DNA from: an uncultured Eggerthella sp.
GTDB taxonomy: Bacteria > Actinomycetota > Coriobacteriia > Coriobacteriales > Eggerthellaceae
NCBI GenBank assembly: GCA_900542525.1
Contig: UQNZ01000013.1
Coordinates: 1 to 31,855 of the forward strand
Length of the DNA stretch: 31,855 nt
Direction: 5' to 3'
A program made the translations under genes and the position numbers. The notes beneath the pieces were generated by a model. The model ran no database searches, was not told where the DNA came from, and saw only the letters and a list, made by a program, of their open reading frames with translations. How positions within the stretch are numbered: the stretch's first letter is position 1; the number at the start of each line of letters is the position of its first letter. Positions 7,320 to 15,195 of the stretch are shown here, in pieces.

Positions 7320-7602
7320 AACGACTCGCTATAAGATCTTTAAGCTCTTCGTCTGTCATTCTGCCGATACGTTCATCGTGCGGATAGGAAGAGAAATTCT
7401 TCATGAATTCTATTGCTCGTTTTTTCCGTGCGAACTCATCTTCATTTTTGTAACGAGGTAATTCGCCAGTTTGCTCAATACCATTAAGCAATACCGTGCC
7501 GCAATACTGGCCGAACGACATGCCATATTCCTTTTTTGCGAGTGCATCTGCATACGCAAGTTTCTCCGCATCTGCCCTGCTTGAGAATGTTTTCGTTGCC
7601 AT
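7312..7602 (-). CDS. ribbon-helix-helix antitoxin of the PIN toxin
   Basis: I chose the ATG at 7602 because CTCCT on the plus strand (7613-7617) gives an AGGAG ribosome-binding site 10 nt upstream. A longer frame from 7668 would run through the promoter. The 96-residue product starts with MATKTFSSRADAEKLAYADA, followed by EYGMSFGQYCGTVLLNGIEQTGELP, a RelB/DinJ-like ribbon-helix-helix pattern. The C-terminal part (about 50-96, ending MTDEELKDLIASRYE) would wrap the toxin. Expression probably starts at the promoter at 7630-7658 and is likely autorepressed. Confidence 0.85.
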   Translation of the reverse strand: MATKTFSSRADAEKLAYADALAKKEYGMSFGQYCGTVLLNGIEQTGELPRYKNEDEFARKKRAIEFMKNFSSYPHDERIGRMTDEELKDLIASRYE

Positions 7603-7629
7603 TTGGATCACACTCCTAAACGCATTTAT

Positions 7630-7658
7630 AGTATAGTTGTTTATGTGTTTACAAACAA
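7630..7658 (-). promoter_or_regulatory. promoter of the antitoxin/PIN operon
   Basis: On the minus strand, TTGTTT (7653-7658) and TATACT (7630-7635) are spaced 17 nt. The spacer contains GTAAACACATAAAC, which has partial dyad symmetry and could be the antitoxin operator. The initiation site would be near 7623, about 20 nt before the ATG. Confidence 0.6.
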
Positions 7659-7671
7659 GTCTTAACATAAG

Positions 7672-7694
7672 AAACGCACGTCAGGCGTGCGTTT
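7672..7694. terminator. hairpin terminator between the fbp 3' end and the antitoxin promoter
   Basis: AAACGCACG and CGTGCGTTT form a perfect 9-bp stem with a 5-nt loop. A T-rich tract follows on the plus strand, and a weaker one (TTTCTTATG) on the minus strand. Since fbp reads towards it on the minus strand, it probably ends fbp transcription. Confidence 0.6.
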
Positions 7695-7721
7695 TCCGTT
7701 TTTAAAAAGATGTCAAACAAT

Positions 7722-7750
7722 GTTGTCGAACGACCGGGTAGTTTGTCACC
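7722..7750 (-). repeat. 29-bp dispersed element downstream of fbp
   Basis: A good copy 36 nt after the fbp stop codon, between it and the terminator hairpin. A partial inverted piece, GATGTCAAACAA, lies just beyond it at 7709-7720. Confidence 0.85.
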
Positions 7751-7785
7751 AATGATGTGTCGAATTACACGACCTCTATCACTTA

Positions 7786-9771
7786 TCATCCGATGAGCAT
7801 GGTGAGGGCATCGATCTGTTCTTCGATGGCTGCACCAAGATCGGTTTGCGCGACCAAGATAGGCTCAGGCGCAAGCTGGACATCGCGACGCTCTGAGAAG
7901 ATATCAAGGCGCTCTTCGATGGCTTCGGCCGTAGAAGGCAGCGGCTTATGCGCATCGAGGAAATAGCCCTGCGAGCTGTAGATGAGCGTGAAGCCCGCAA
8001 TACCCGTTGTTCCCTGATAGGCGCTTGAGAAACCGCCGTCGATCGTGAACACCTTGCCGTTGCACTTCACGGGGTCTTCCCCATCCTTCACCTTCACGGG
8101 CACGTGACCACACACGATGTGCGCGGTCTTGGGATCGAGCCCGAAGTCTTCAAAGATGCCATCGAAAACCGCTTCTTCATCGAAGAGCGTATAGAAGGGG
8201 TTCTTCACCTCTTTGCGCGCGGCTTTATCGGCCACCAGATAGATCTCGAACGTGGCCATCTTGCTTTTCGCAAAGAGCGGCGAACCTGCGCCAAGCCACA
8301 TGTACCAGATAAGGTCCATACCGCGTTTGCGCAGTTCAGGGTCGGGGCTATAGAACGCATCGCGCACATACTGGTCGAAGATATCGAAGAGCGCGCGACC
8401 CTTGTAGATGGTGCCGAACACATCCACCTCTTTGAGCGAGCCATCGGGGTTCAGCGGCACGCAGGCATGGAAGAGCAAGTTGTCATTATAAATAGTGTAG
8501 AGACTGCCCACATCGAGCAGGAACTGCATGTGACGCTGGAGTTTTTCACAACTGATGAACGCTTGCGCGAGCGATTCCATGACCGCCTCTTCTTCGGCAG
8601 TGAGCTTGTAGGGATCGGACCAATCGACCGTAGGGAACACCGGGTCAGTGATGGCGTATTCAACACCGCTAACTTCAACGGTACCGGCGGTGGGGTTGCC
8701 GTCCGCGTCGGTCTCGGAGCTGAACTTGATGGTGTGAAGCTGCTTGCGATCTTCGAGACCGAACGAAGGATACTCATCGATGAGCTGGGCTTCTACTTTG
8801 AACTGCAGGATGGCCATAGCCTTCTGGATCTGCACGTTCAAGCGGTGCTCTTCAGGCGTGAGGCCCGGATCGCCCTTCAGTGCGTAGCCCACGCAGGGGT
8901 CTTCGGCATAGGCGGTTTGCGCGAAGGTTGCGAGCGGACGCAGATTGATGCCGTAGGAATCTTCCAGGATGGAGAGGTTGCCATAGCGCGCGCAGTTACG
9001 CACCACGTGCGCGATGCAGCCCCACTGGCCCAGCGCCGCGCCCATCCACACCGCATCGTGGTTGCCCCACTGAATGTCGATGGAGGGGAAGCGCATGAGC
9101 TCTTCCATGATGAGGTCGGGGTACGGACCGCGATCGTAGACATCGCCCACCATGTGAAGGTGATCGACTGCCAAATGCTGAATGAGCTCAGCCAACGCCA
9201 CGATGATATCGGGCGCGATACCGGTTTCAATCGCGTTGTTGACCAGCGCATTCGCGTAGAGGTCAGGCTCGTAGGACTTTGCGATCTCGGGCGTGCCTTC
9301 GGGCTTGTGTACGTAGTGGCAATGCACGAGCAACGCGCGGATGAGCGCAGCGTATTCCTGTGGAAGCAGGTCGTAGACGCGCTCGGCTGTATGACGCAGC
9401 ACGAGCGGGTGCGCGAGCGCGACCAGTTCGACGATGGTGCCAAAATAGTAGGCCGATTCGTCGATCGCCGCTTCGGCATCTATGGACACGCGCTCTTCAG
9501 GATAATAGACGAGCGAAGCAAGCGTGCGCTTCTTGTCTTGGGAAAGACCATCTTCGAACACGAAATCGATGAGCTCGCGAATGCCGCCGGAAGCGTTGCG
9601 CAAGATGTGTGAAAACGCGGCAAATTCGCCGTGAATATCGGAGACGAAGAATTCCGTTTCTTTGGGAAGATGCGCGGCTGCAGAAAGACGCGCTACTTCA
9701 GCGGCCGCCTCTTCGCGCGTAGGGTAGAGCGCATGGAGAGTTTGGAGCTGCTGCTTGTTCTGTGCGTTCAT
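7786..9771 (-). CDS. fbp: fructose-1,6-bisphosphatase, class 3 (Firmicutes type)
   Basis: The enzyme hydrolyses fructose 1,6-bisphosphate to fructose 6-phosphate in gluconeogenesis. It is unrelated to class 1 enzymes and uses a calcineurin-like metallophosphatase fold. The motifs are visible in order: SDIHGEF (D45, H47), GDVYDRG (209-215), WGNHDAVW (GNHD 236-239) and, near the C-terminus, CGHVPV. The chosen ATG at 9771 has AGGAG 5 nt upstream and gives 661 residues, normal for the family; the longer frame from 9834 has no such support. It is divergent from the histidine kinase at 9959. Four AGTAAG/CTTACT half-sites lie in the shared upstream region. A hairpin and an element copy follow the gene. 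Confidence 0.95.
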   Translation of the reverse strand: MNAQNKQQLQTLHALYPTREEAAAEVARLSAAAHLPKETEFFVSDIHGEFAAFSHILRNASGGIRELIDFVFEDGLSQDKKRTLASLVYYPEERVSIDAEAAIDESAYYFGTIVELVALAHPLVLRHTAERVYDLLPQEYAALIRALLVHCHYVHKPEGTPEIAKSYEPDLYANALVNNAIETGIAPDIIVALAELIQHLAVDHLHMVGDVYDRGPYPDLIMEELMRFPSIDIQWGNHDAVWMGAALGQWGCIAHVVRNCARYGNLSILEDSYGINLRPLATFAQTAYAEDPCVGYALKGDPGLTPEEHRLNVQIQKAMAILQFKVEAQLIDEYPSFGLEDRKQLHTIKFSSETDADGNPTAGTVEVSGVEYAITDPVFPTVDWSDPYKLTAEEEAVMESLAQAFISCEKLQRHMQFLLDVGSLYTIYNDNLLFHACVPLNPDGSLKEVDVFGTIYKGRALFDIFDQYVRDAFYSPDPELRKRGMDLIWYMWLGAGSPLFAKSKMATFEIYLVADKAARKEVKNPFYTLFDEEAVFDGIFEDFGLDPKTAHIVCGHVPVKVKDGEDPVKCNGKVFTIDGGFSSAYQGTTGIAGFTLIYSSQGYFLDAHKPLPSTAEAIEERLDIFSERRDVQLAPEPILVAQTDLGAAIEEQIDALTMLIG

Positions 9772-9846
9772 GTTTCTCCTGTTCATCGGAGGGACAACGC
9801 GCGCAGGTTCACCGCGCGGCTGGCAATGATTCACTACCTATTAATT

Positions 9847-9923
9847 AGTAAGTATAACGTAGACGAATTTCGAAAAATCTTTCATCTTGCTTACTTTTTA
9901 GCGACAGTAAGGCTAGACTTACT
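9847..9923. promoter_or_regulatory. four AGTAAG/CTTACT half-sites between fbp and the hybrid kinase
   Basis: AGTAAG at 9847-9852, CTTACT at 9890-9895, AGTAAG at 9906-9911 and CTTACT at 9918-9923 form two inverted pairs; the inner pair has a 6-bp spacer. The position in a 187-bp divergent promoter region suggests an operator for one or both genes. The binding protein is unknown. Confidence 0.4.
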
Positions 9924-9958
9924 TATAGGGTCGATCAAAAAAATGAAAGAGCTTTCTC

Positions 9959-12900
9959 GTGCGTTCAACGGATGTTCAAAAACGTGACGCTACGCGCGTC
10001 TTCCCTGTTCGTCGTGCGCTACTTGCGGCGCTCGTTACCTGCTCACTCGTATTAGGCGGGGCGCTATTTGGTGCAGCTCAAGTGTCTTCGACAGTTGCAG
10101 GAGCTTCAGGAACTTCAGAATCCTCAGGGGATTCGGGGGCTTTAGCAGTTTCGGGAACTTCCGAGGTTTTCGCGGGCAAAGCCTTCGCCGAACCCGCTCA
10201 ATCAGATCAAAAAAGCAATAACGAGCACGTGTGCATCGGCTACTACTATGGAGACCCTGCCTTCCAAGATGGCTTTGGTGACGATGAACGGAAATCGGGC
10301 TATGCCTATGAATACTACCAGCGTCTTTCCCCCTATTCCGGATGGGATTACACCTACCGATACCTCACGCGCGGGAAGGCTATCGAAGCACTGAAGAACG
10401 GTGAAGTAGATATTGTTGCTGGCATCCCTAAAACGCCCGAGCTTGAGAAGGAGCTTCTCTTCTCTTCAATGGATATGGGGCTCGATGGCGATCCGCTCTA
10501 CTTCGTCGTGAACAAAGACCGCAATGACTTGCTCGTCAAGCTTGATCAAGCGCAAAAGAACTTGCTTGCGAACGATCCGAGCTTTTTGGCAGAGAGCTGG
10601 GAGAAATACTATGCCAGCAGCGGCATGACCACTGCACTCACTGAAAAAGAGCATGCTTGGCTCGAGGCAAAGGGATCGATCACGCTTGGCTACCTCTCAA
10701 ACAACCTTCCCATCTCAGGCCAAGACGAGCAAGGAAAACCGACTGGAGTACTGGGATCAGCGCTCCCTATCATGGAAGAGTATCTGGGCATTCCCATCAA
10801 AACGAAAGCGTTCGATAGTCGTTATGCGATGCGCGAAGCTATTAAAGCCAATGAAGTCGATGTGATCTTCCCCGTATATGACGACACCTGGTCGCGCGAA
10901 AAGGAAGATCTCTACCAAACAACACCGCTCGTTGAAGACCGCATCATGGTCGCATACACGGGTGATTACGACGATAACGTACTCAAACGTGTGGCCTCTA
11001 CCGAGGCGGCCATCGGGCAGCAAGAGTTCCTTGAGCAGTACGATCCGAGCGCGGAGCTTGTGAATTACCCTTCACGCGATGAAGCATTCAGGGCTATGTC
11101 GCGTGGAGAGACCGACAGCGTTATTGGCAATGCGAGCATCCTGCAGCTCTTCATTGCCGAACACCCCGAATACGACACCTTCAACACTGCCTACCTTGAG
11201 GCCAGCGAAGGATTTTCGTTCGCTGTGAGCCGCGAGAATCCTACGCTTGCAGTTATTATGCAAGAAGCAACCCAGCAGATCGATAATACGCTGATCACCA
11301 ACGCATTGATCCAATACTCCGAGGCGCGTGTACCTTTTTCGCTGCTTGAAGTGATCCGCCATTATGCGCTCCCGCTTCTGGTGATCGGCCTGGCCATTAT
11401 CGCAACGATCGTGATCGTTTTCCTGCGCTATCGCAGGCAAGTCAACATTTTCAACAAGCGCCAAGCCGCTACACGCGAAGCGCTCCAGACCGCGCTTGAC
11501 ATAGCCGACAACGCGAGCGCCGCTAAGACGAGCTTCCTTTCGAACATGAGCCATGATATCCGCACGCCGCTCAATGCGATCATCGGCATGACTGCCATTG
11601 CGGGGGCCAACCTAGACGATACGAATCGCGTTAAAGATTGCCTCTCGAAGATCGCCTCCTCAGGCAAGCATCTGTTATCCCTAATCAACGAGATCTTGGA
11701 TGTGTCGAAGATCGAGTCGGGGCGCATCGAGCTTTCTGAGGAGCCGTTCGATCTTTCTGTGATGCTGAAGGACCTGATCGACATCAATAAGCCGCTGGCC
11801 GATGCAAAACAGCAGAAGCTGATCCTTCGCGTGAAAGATATTGTCCACGAGGAAGTGATCGGCGATCATGTGCGCCTGCAGCAGATCTACACCAACTTGG
11901 TGAGCAACGCGATCAAATATACGCCTGAGGGTGGAACGATCGACATCACGCTCGAAGAGAAGGACGCTGGCAGCACCAAGGCAGCGCAGTACGACTTCAC
12001 CGTAAAGGACAACGGCATCGGCATAAGCAAGGACTACCTGCCGCATTTGTTCGAAGCGTTCTCGCGCGCTGAAAACCAAGAGGTCGTGAGGCAACAGGGA
12101 ACTGGTCTTGGCATGCCGATCGCACTTTCGGCAGCCCGCATGATGAATGGCGATATAGAGGTGGAGAGCGAACTGGGCAAAGGATCCACGTTCACCGCTA
12201 CCGTATTCTTGAAGATTGCAAAATTGGACGAGAGCGTGTATGAAGAGTTCATCGATCTGCCCGTGCTCATCGTTGATGATGATGAGGTGGTGTGCGAATC
12301 GACGCATATCATACTCGACGATCTGGGAATGAAGTCAGAGTATGTGCTTTCTGGACAGGAAGCAGTGGATAGGCTTGTGGATGCCGAAGCGGCAGGTGAG
12401 CACTTCTTTGCGGTGATCATCGACTGGATCATGCCAGGCATGAATGGCGTACAAACGATCCGCGAGATACGCAAAAGGACGAATGAGAACGTGCCGATCA
12501 TCGTGATTTCGGCTTACGATTGGACCGAGATCGAAACGGAAGCACGCCAGGCAGGTGCAAGCTTCTTCGTGAGCAAGCCGCTATTCAAGTCACGCCTCAA
12601 GCAGCTATTCGTTAAACTGCTGGAGGCTGAACCTGCGCAGAGGGAGACGGAAAAGAAGCCCGATGTGAGCCAGATCGATTTCAGTGGCAGGCGCGGTTTG
12701 CTGGCCGAAGATAACGATCTGAATGCCGAGGTGGCATCTGCATTCTTAGGAGCAGCTGGCTTCGAGCTCGAGCATGCACAGAATGGACAAGAGGCTTTCG
12801 AGATGGTGCGCGACCACGAACCGGGCTATTACGATTGCGTGTTCATGGACATGCAAATGCCTGTGATGAATGGCCTTGATGCCACGCGCGCGATTCGCGA

Positions 12901-13072
12901 TCTACCGCGTGAGGACACAAACTACGACGCGCTGCCGATCTTCGCCATGACCGCGGCTGCCTTTGTTGACGATGTGCGCAAGACAAAAGAGGCGGGCATG
13001 AACGGACACTTCGCCAAGCCACTTGATTTCACTGTCGTGCTCACGACGCTGCATCAGCAGTTGAATAAGTAA
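9959..13072 (+). CDS. hybrid sensor histidine kinase with periplasmic SBP_bac_3 domains and two receiver domains
   Basis: This is a 1037-residue inner-membrane signalling protein. An N-terminal hydrophobic segment (18-40) acts as signal anchor. Two solute-binding (SBP_bac_3-like) segments follow, about 91-225 and 240-455, then a transmembrane helix at 469-489. The cytoplasmic part has HisKA with SHDIRTPLN (H532), an ATPase domain with N650, DNGIGIS (684-690) and GTGLGM (714-719), a first receiver with phospho-acceptor D822 in IIDWIMPGMNG, and a second with D964 in FMDMQMPVMNG. There is no Hpt domain, so transfer probably needs the Hpt protein encoded at 22466. The only in-frame start is a GTG with a weak ribosome-binding site. 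The ligand is probably a small molecule such as an amino acid, but is unknown. Confidence 0.92.
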   Translation: MRSTDVQKRDATRVFPVRRALLAALVTCSLVLGGALFGAAQVSSTVAGASGTSESSGDSGALAVSGTSEVFAGKAFAEPAQSDQKSNNEHVCIGYYYGDPAFQDGFGDDERKSGYAYEYYQRLSPYSGWDYTYRYLTRGKAIEALKNGEVDIVAGIPKTPELEKELLFSSMDMGLDGDPLYFVVNKDRNDLLVKLDQAQKNLLANDPSFLAESWEKYYASSGMTTALTEKEHAWLEAKGSITLGYLSNNLPISGQDEQGKPTGVLGSALPIMEEYLGIPIKTKAFDSRYAMREAIKANEVDVIFPVYDDTWSREKEDLYQTTPLVEDRIMVAYTGDYDDNVLKRVASTEAAIGQQEFLEQYDPSAELVNYPSRDEAFRAMSRGETDSVIGNASILQLFIAEHPEYDTFNTAYLEASEGFSFAVSRENPTLAVIMQEATQQIDNTLITNALIQYSEARVPFSLLEVIRHYALPLLVIGLAIIATIVIVFLRYRRQVNIFNKRQAATREALQTALDIADNASAAKTSFLSNMSHDIRTPLNAIIGMTAIAGANLDDTNRVKDCLSKIASSGKHLLSLINEILDVSKIESGRIELSEEPFDLSVMLKDLIDINKPLADAKQQKLILRVKDIVHEEVIGDHVRLQQIYTNLVSNAIKYTPEGGTIDITLEEKDAGSTKAAQYDFTVKDNGIGISKDYLPHLFEAFSRAENQEVVRQQGTGLGMPIALSAARMMNGDIEVESELGKGSTFTATVFLKIAKLDESVYEEFIDLPVLIVDDDEVVCESTHIILDDLGMKSEYVLSGQEAVDRLVDAEAAGEHFFAVIIDWIMPGMNGVQTIREIRKRTNENVPIIVISAYDWTEIETEARQAGASFFVSKPLFKSRLKQLFVKLLEAEPAQRETEKKPDVSQIDFSGRRGLLAEDNDLNAEVASAFLGAAGFELEHAQNGQEAFEMVRDHEPGYYDCVFMDMQMPVMNGLDATRAIRDLPREDTNYDALPIFAMTAAAFVDDVRKTKEAGMNGHFAKPLDFTVVLTTLHQQLNK

Positions 13073-13106
13073 ACCAATTCCAACCGGGGCTTAACAGATT
13101 GTTGAC

Positions 13107-13130
13107 AGAGCCCTTGGGCGCCAAGGCTCT
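13107..13130. other. strong hairpin between the hybrid kinase and rubrerythrin genes
   Basis: AGAGCC-C-TTGG and CCAAGGCTCT form a 10-bp stem with one bulged C and a 3-nt GCG loop. No T-run follows, so it is not a standard terminator. It lies 16 nt upstream of the TATAAT at 13146 and could be an operator or a Rho-independent terminator that has lost its tail. Confidence 0.5.
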
Positions 13131-13145
13131 GGGTCGCGGGCTTCC

Positions 13146-13151
13146 TATAAT
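13146..13151 (+). promoter_or_regulatory. -10 element of the rubrerythrin gene
   Basis: A perfect TATAAT. No good -35 lies 16-18 nt upstream; a TTGACA at 13102 is too far away. Initiation near 13158 would give a leader of about 115 nt made largely of dispersed-element copies. Confidence 0.45.
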
Positions 13152-13172
13152 GAATGGAACACGCTAAGAAGC

Positions 13173-13252
13173 GATGACAAACTACCCGATCGTTCGTCAC
13201 CAAACGACAAATGACGAGTGACCCGGTCGTTCGCCATAGGTAGTTCGTCATC
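13173..13252 (+). repeat. cluster of 29-bp elements in the rubrerythrin leader (two full copies and an inverted half-copy)
   Basis: Full copies occupy 13173-13201 and 13210-13238 in plus orientation, followed by the inverted half-copy GGTAGTTCGTCATC at 13239-13252. The first and last arms are complementary, so an RNA from this region could fold into one long hairpin. The cluster ends 8 nt before the ribosome-binding site of the rubrerythrin gene. Confidence 0.85.
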
Positions 13253-13272
13253 TTACTGAGGGAGGGGTTTTG

Positions 13273-13812
13273 ATGGAACTCAAAGATTCGCAATCCTGGA
13301 AGAATATGGAAACCGCGCTGAACGCCGAGGCGCTGGCTTATGTAACGTACACCTTTTTCGGACAGCAGGCGCGCAAAGACGGCTATGTGCAGATCTCCAA
13401 TATCTTCGACGAAACCGCCGGCAATGAATTGGCACATGCAAAGCTGCTGTTCAAGCGCTTGCATGATGGTGAGATCCCTCACGTGCTCGACGGGCTGAAG
13501 GCTGCGGCTGGCTCCGAGCATTTCGAGGCCGATAATCAGTATCCTGCGTTCGCAAAGACCGCGCGCGAAGAGGGCTTCGACGAGCTGGGGGATTTCTTCG
13601 ATGGTTTGGCGGCGATCGAGGCAACGCACGAAGAGCGCTACAACGTGCTGACCGAGCGCATCAAGAACGACGAGGTGTTCCGTCGCGAAGAGGCGCAGGT
13701 TTGGTACTGCACCGTGTGCGGGCATCTGCACATCGGCAAGGAAGCGCCCGAGAAGTGCCCGGTGTGTGCGCACCCGCAGAGTCACTTCGAGATTCGCGCC
13801 ACGAACTACTAA
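13273..13812 (+). CDS. rubrerythrin
   Basis: This 179-residue protein is a cytosolic peroxide reductase of anaerobes. The N-terminal ferritin-like four-helix domain supplies the di-iron ligands, with Glu in NAEALAYVTY (about 18), NELAHAK (about 52) and AAIEATHEERY (about 117-121). The C-terminal rubredoxin-like domain has CTVCG and CPVCAHP for one iron. NADH-dependent electron delivery by a reductase encoded elsewhere is expected. The start is the ATG at 13273 with GGAGGGG upstream; an in-frame TTG directly before it is ignored. The long leader contains dispersed-element copies. A bidirectional terminator follows at 13888. Confidence 0.95.
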   Translation: MELKDSQSWKNMETALNAEALAYVTYTFFGQQARKDGYVQISNIFDETAGNELAHAKLLFKRLHDGEIPHVLDGLKAAAGSEHFEADNQYPAFAKTAREEGFDELGDFFDGLAAIEATHEERYNVLTERIKNDEVFRREEAQVWYCTVCGHLHIGKEAPEKCPVCAHPQSHFEIRATNY

Positions 13813-13851
13813 GCGCAAACCGCTGGTGATGAATTGCGGTGATGAATTACT

Positions 13852-13880
13852 GGTGGCGAACGACCGGGTAGTCTGTCACT
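13852..13880 (-). repeat. 29-bp dispersed element between rubrerythrin and the NlpC/P60 gene
   Basis: A good copy with one change (GTCTGTCACT) in the right arm. A weak inverted half-copy, GGTGATGAATTAC, precedes it at 13839-13851. It lies 40 nt after the rubrerythrin stop codon, but its orientation matches the converging NlpC/P60 gene, as for other copies. Confidence 0.8.
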
Positions 13881-13887
13881 TAAAACA

Positions 13888-13921
13888 AAATGACCCTGGT
13901 ATGAAAGCCAGGGTCGTTTTC
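13888..13921. terminator. bidirectional Rho-independent terminator
   Basis: GACCCTGG and CCAGGGTC (13892-13899, 13908-13915) form a perfect 8-bp stem with an 8-nt loop, with AAAA before it and GTTTT after it. It serves the converging rubrerythrin and NlpC/P60 genes. Confidence 0.85.
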
Positions 13922-13945
13922 GTACCTAAGCGCTGCTGTAAGCTC

Positions 13946-14509
13946 TTAGCAAACGCGCTTTGCGAACGTGGGATGGAAGTATTCCATCGACTGAACGCGT
14001 ACGCCCTTGCCGCTTCCGGCTGCATGAATATAGGTGCCATCCTCAACATAGATACCTACGTGATACACACCTGATCCAGAACCCCAAAAGAGCAGGTCGC
14101 CGGGCTGCAATTCATCCATCGAAACTGATTCGCCAAGAGCTGCTTGAGCAGCTGCGGTGCGTGGAAGCTTCACTCCGAGCGCCTTGTCGAAGCAGTAGCG
14201 AGTGAATCCGGAGCAGTCGAATCCGCGAGGAGTGGTGCCGCCATAGGAATAGGGGCTTCCTTCAAGCGAAAGTGCTGTGTCGAGAAGATTGGAAACCTTC
14301 GCCTGCTGAACGAGCGATGAGCTTGCATCGAGGATCGCATTGGAGATTTCCGGCTGAACCGCTGCATGGAATTCAGAAACTTCCGTGCTCGATTCAGTGG
14401 TTGATGCTTCATCGTCTGCGAAAGCGACAGAAGGCATCGTGATCAACAGGGCGACTGCGAGACCGAGCAGGATCGGCAGTGCGGTTGCGCGCAATTTTTG
14501 TACTAGCAA
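13946..14509 (-). CDS. secreted NlpC/P60 cell-wall endopeptidase
   Basis: The C-terminal NlpC/P60 domain has the catalytic Cys in GFDCSGFTRY, the His in YHVGIYVEDGTYIHAAG and the usual LQPGDLLFW block, so it should cleave peptide bonds of peptidoglycan stems. I prefer the TTG at 14509: AAGGAAG lies 4 nt upstream, and the product then begins with a clean signal peptide of about 30 residues ending SVAFA. The frame stays open upstream to a TTG at 14647 with plausible codons, which would add 46 mostly basic, His-rich residues, so that start cannot be excluded. The 137-residue mature part is short, with no extra wall-binding domain visible. A leader with a possible short ORF and a terminator-like hairpin lie upstream. 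Confidence 0.88.
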   Translation of the reverse strand: MLVQKLRATALPILLGLAVALLITMPSVAFADDEASTTESSTEVSEFHAAVQPEISNAILDASSSLVQQAKVSNLLDTALSLEGSPYSYGGTTPRGFDCSGFTRYCFDKALGVKLPRTAAAQAALGESVSMDELQPGDLLFWGSGSGVYHVGIYVEDGTYIHAAGSGKGVRVQSMEYFHPTFAKRVC

Positions 14510-14744
14510 ATAACTTCCTTTTAACAGGTTCGCGGCAAGCGGGTCTTGCGAACGATTCAGTTGGCTGCGGTGGTGGTGGCGAGATGCACCTTTGCTCTTG
14601 TGCTTCGCACCGGAGACTACCTCCGCATGTACAGACGCTGCGTCCAAGAAGACCGCTCGGACGATACACGCAAAAAGAGAGTTCGAGCAACTCGCTACGA
14701 AATGGTTCGATTGTGTGGCGTGTTTCGTAACAGGGTGATTACAT

Positions 14745-14773
14745 CAAAACGCGATGGCATTTCTACCATCGCG
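14745..14773 (-). terminator. Rho-independent terminator downstream of the PAP2 gene, upstream of the NlpC/P60 gene
   Basis: On the minus strand, CGCGATGG and CCATCGCG form a perfect 8-bp stem with an 8-nt loop, followed by TTTTGATG. It may end PAP2 transcription or act as an attenuator in the leader of the NlpC/P60 gene. Confidence 0.7.
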
Positions 14774-15133
14774 TAGCTGCTAAACTATTCGATTTGCTAT
14801 CAGGGCAACGCCTGCGTAATAAAGCCTACGGGTCTTGCGTTGACGGCGCAAGAAAAGGTGATTTTTCTTCACGTTTTGTGCGCGCGAACTACGCGCAATC
14901 TACACGCCATCTTTGCAGGAACTCCACAACTCGATCGCGCCTGCGGCCATATCGCGCAGAAAGCGCAAGATGTTGTGGCAGATGCAGGCCAAACGCACAA
15001 GCGAGCACGGTGAAATGGAACGGTTGGTTTTGCCCTGTGAACGGAGGTGCGCTCACACGACCATCACATTTGATCGAGCAGCATTTTCGAGGGTTTTCAC
15101 GATGAAGATGCGCGCTGTTCTAACCACATTAGC
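14774..15133. other. gene-free stretch downstream of the PAP2 gene
   Basis: I see no acceptable ORF here. The plus-strand frames that cross it continue as antisense to the PAP2 gene and lack ribosome-binding sites. I looked for tmRNA, SRP RNA and RNase P core motifs on both strands and did not recognise any. The region could be a long 3' untranslated region or an unrecognised small RNA. Confidence 0.4.
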
Positions 15134-15193
15134 GCCGAGCGCGAGACACCTATCTGCACCAGTGGAGAGGGCAAGCCACGAGGTTCCCCGCTT
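15134..15193. repeat. second repeat family, locus B, at the PAP2 stop codon
   Basis: It contains CCGAGCGCGAGACAC, then TGCACCAGTGGAGAGGGCAA, then CACGAGGTTCCCCGCT. The outer blocks are identical to the locus at 3747-3774. The middle block is the reverse complement of 23405-23424 with one difference. It ends two bases before the PAP2 stop codon (15196-15198). Confidence 0.7.
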
Positions 15194-15195
15194 CG

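Noticed and set aside
8104..9612. 502-codon plus-strand ORF antisense to fbp
   Set aside because: It mirrors the codon pattern of fbp on the other strand and has no ribosome-binding site or known family; the metallophosphatase motifs settle the minus strand.
13102..13107. TTGACA as -35 of the rubrerythrin promoter
   Set aside because: It is 38 nt from the TATAAT at 13146, too far for a sigma-70 type promoter, and is partly inside a hairpin.
14510..14900. c-di-AMP (ydaO) riboswitch upstream of the NlpC/P60 gene
   Set aside because: The position would fit, but I could not find the conserved GGGGGAACC and GGGGUGAAUCC-type core segments on the minus strand.
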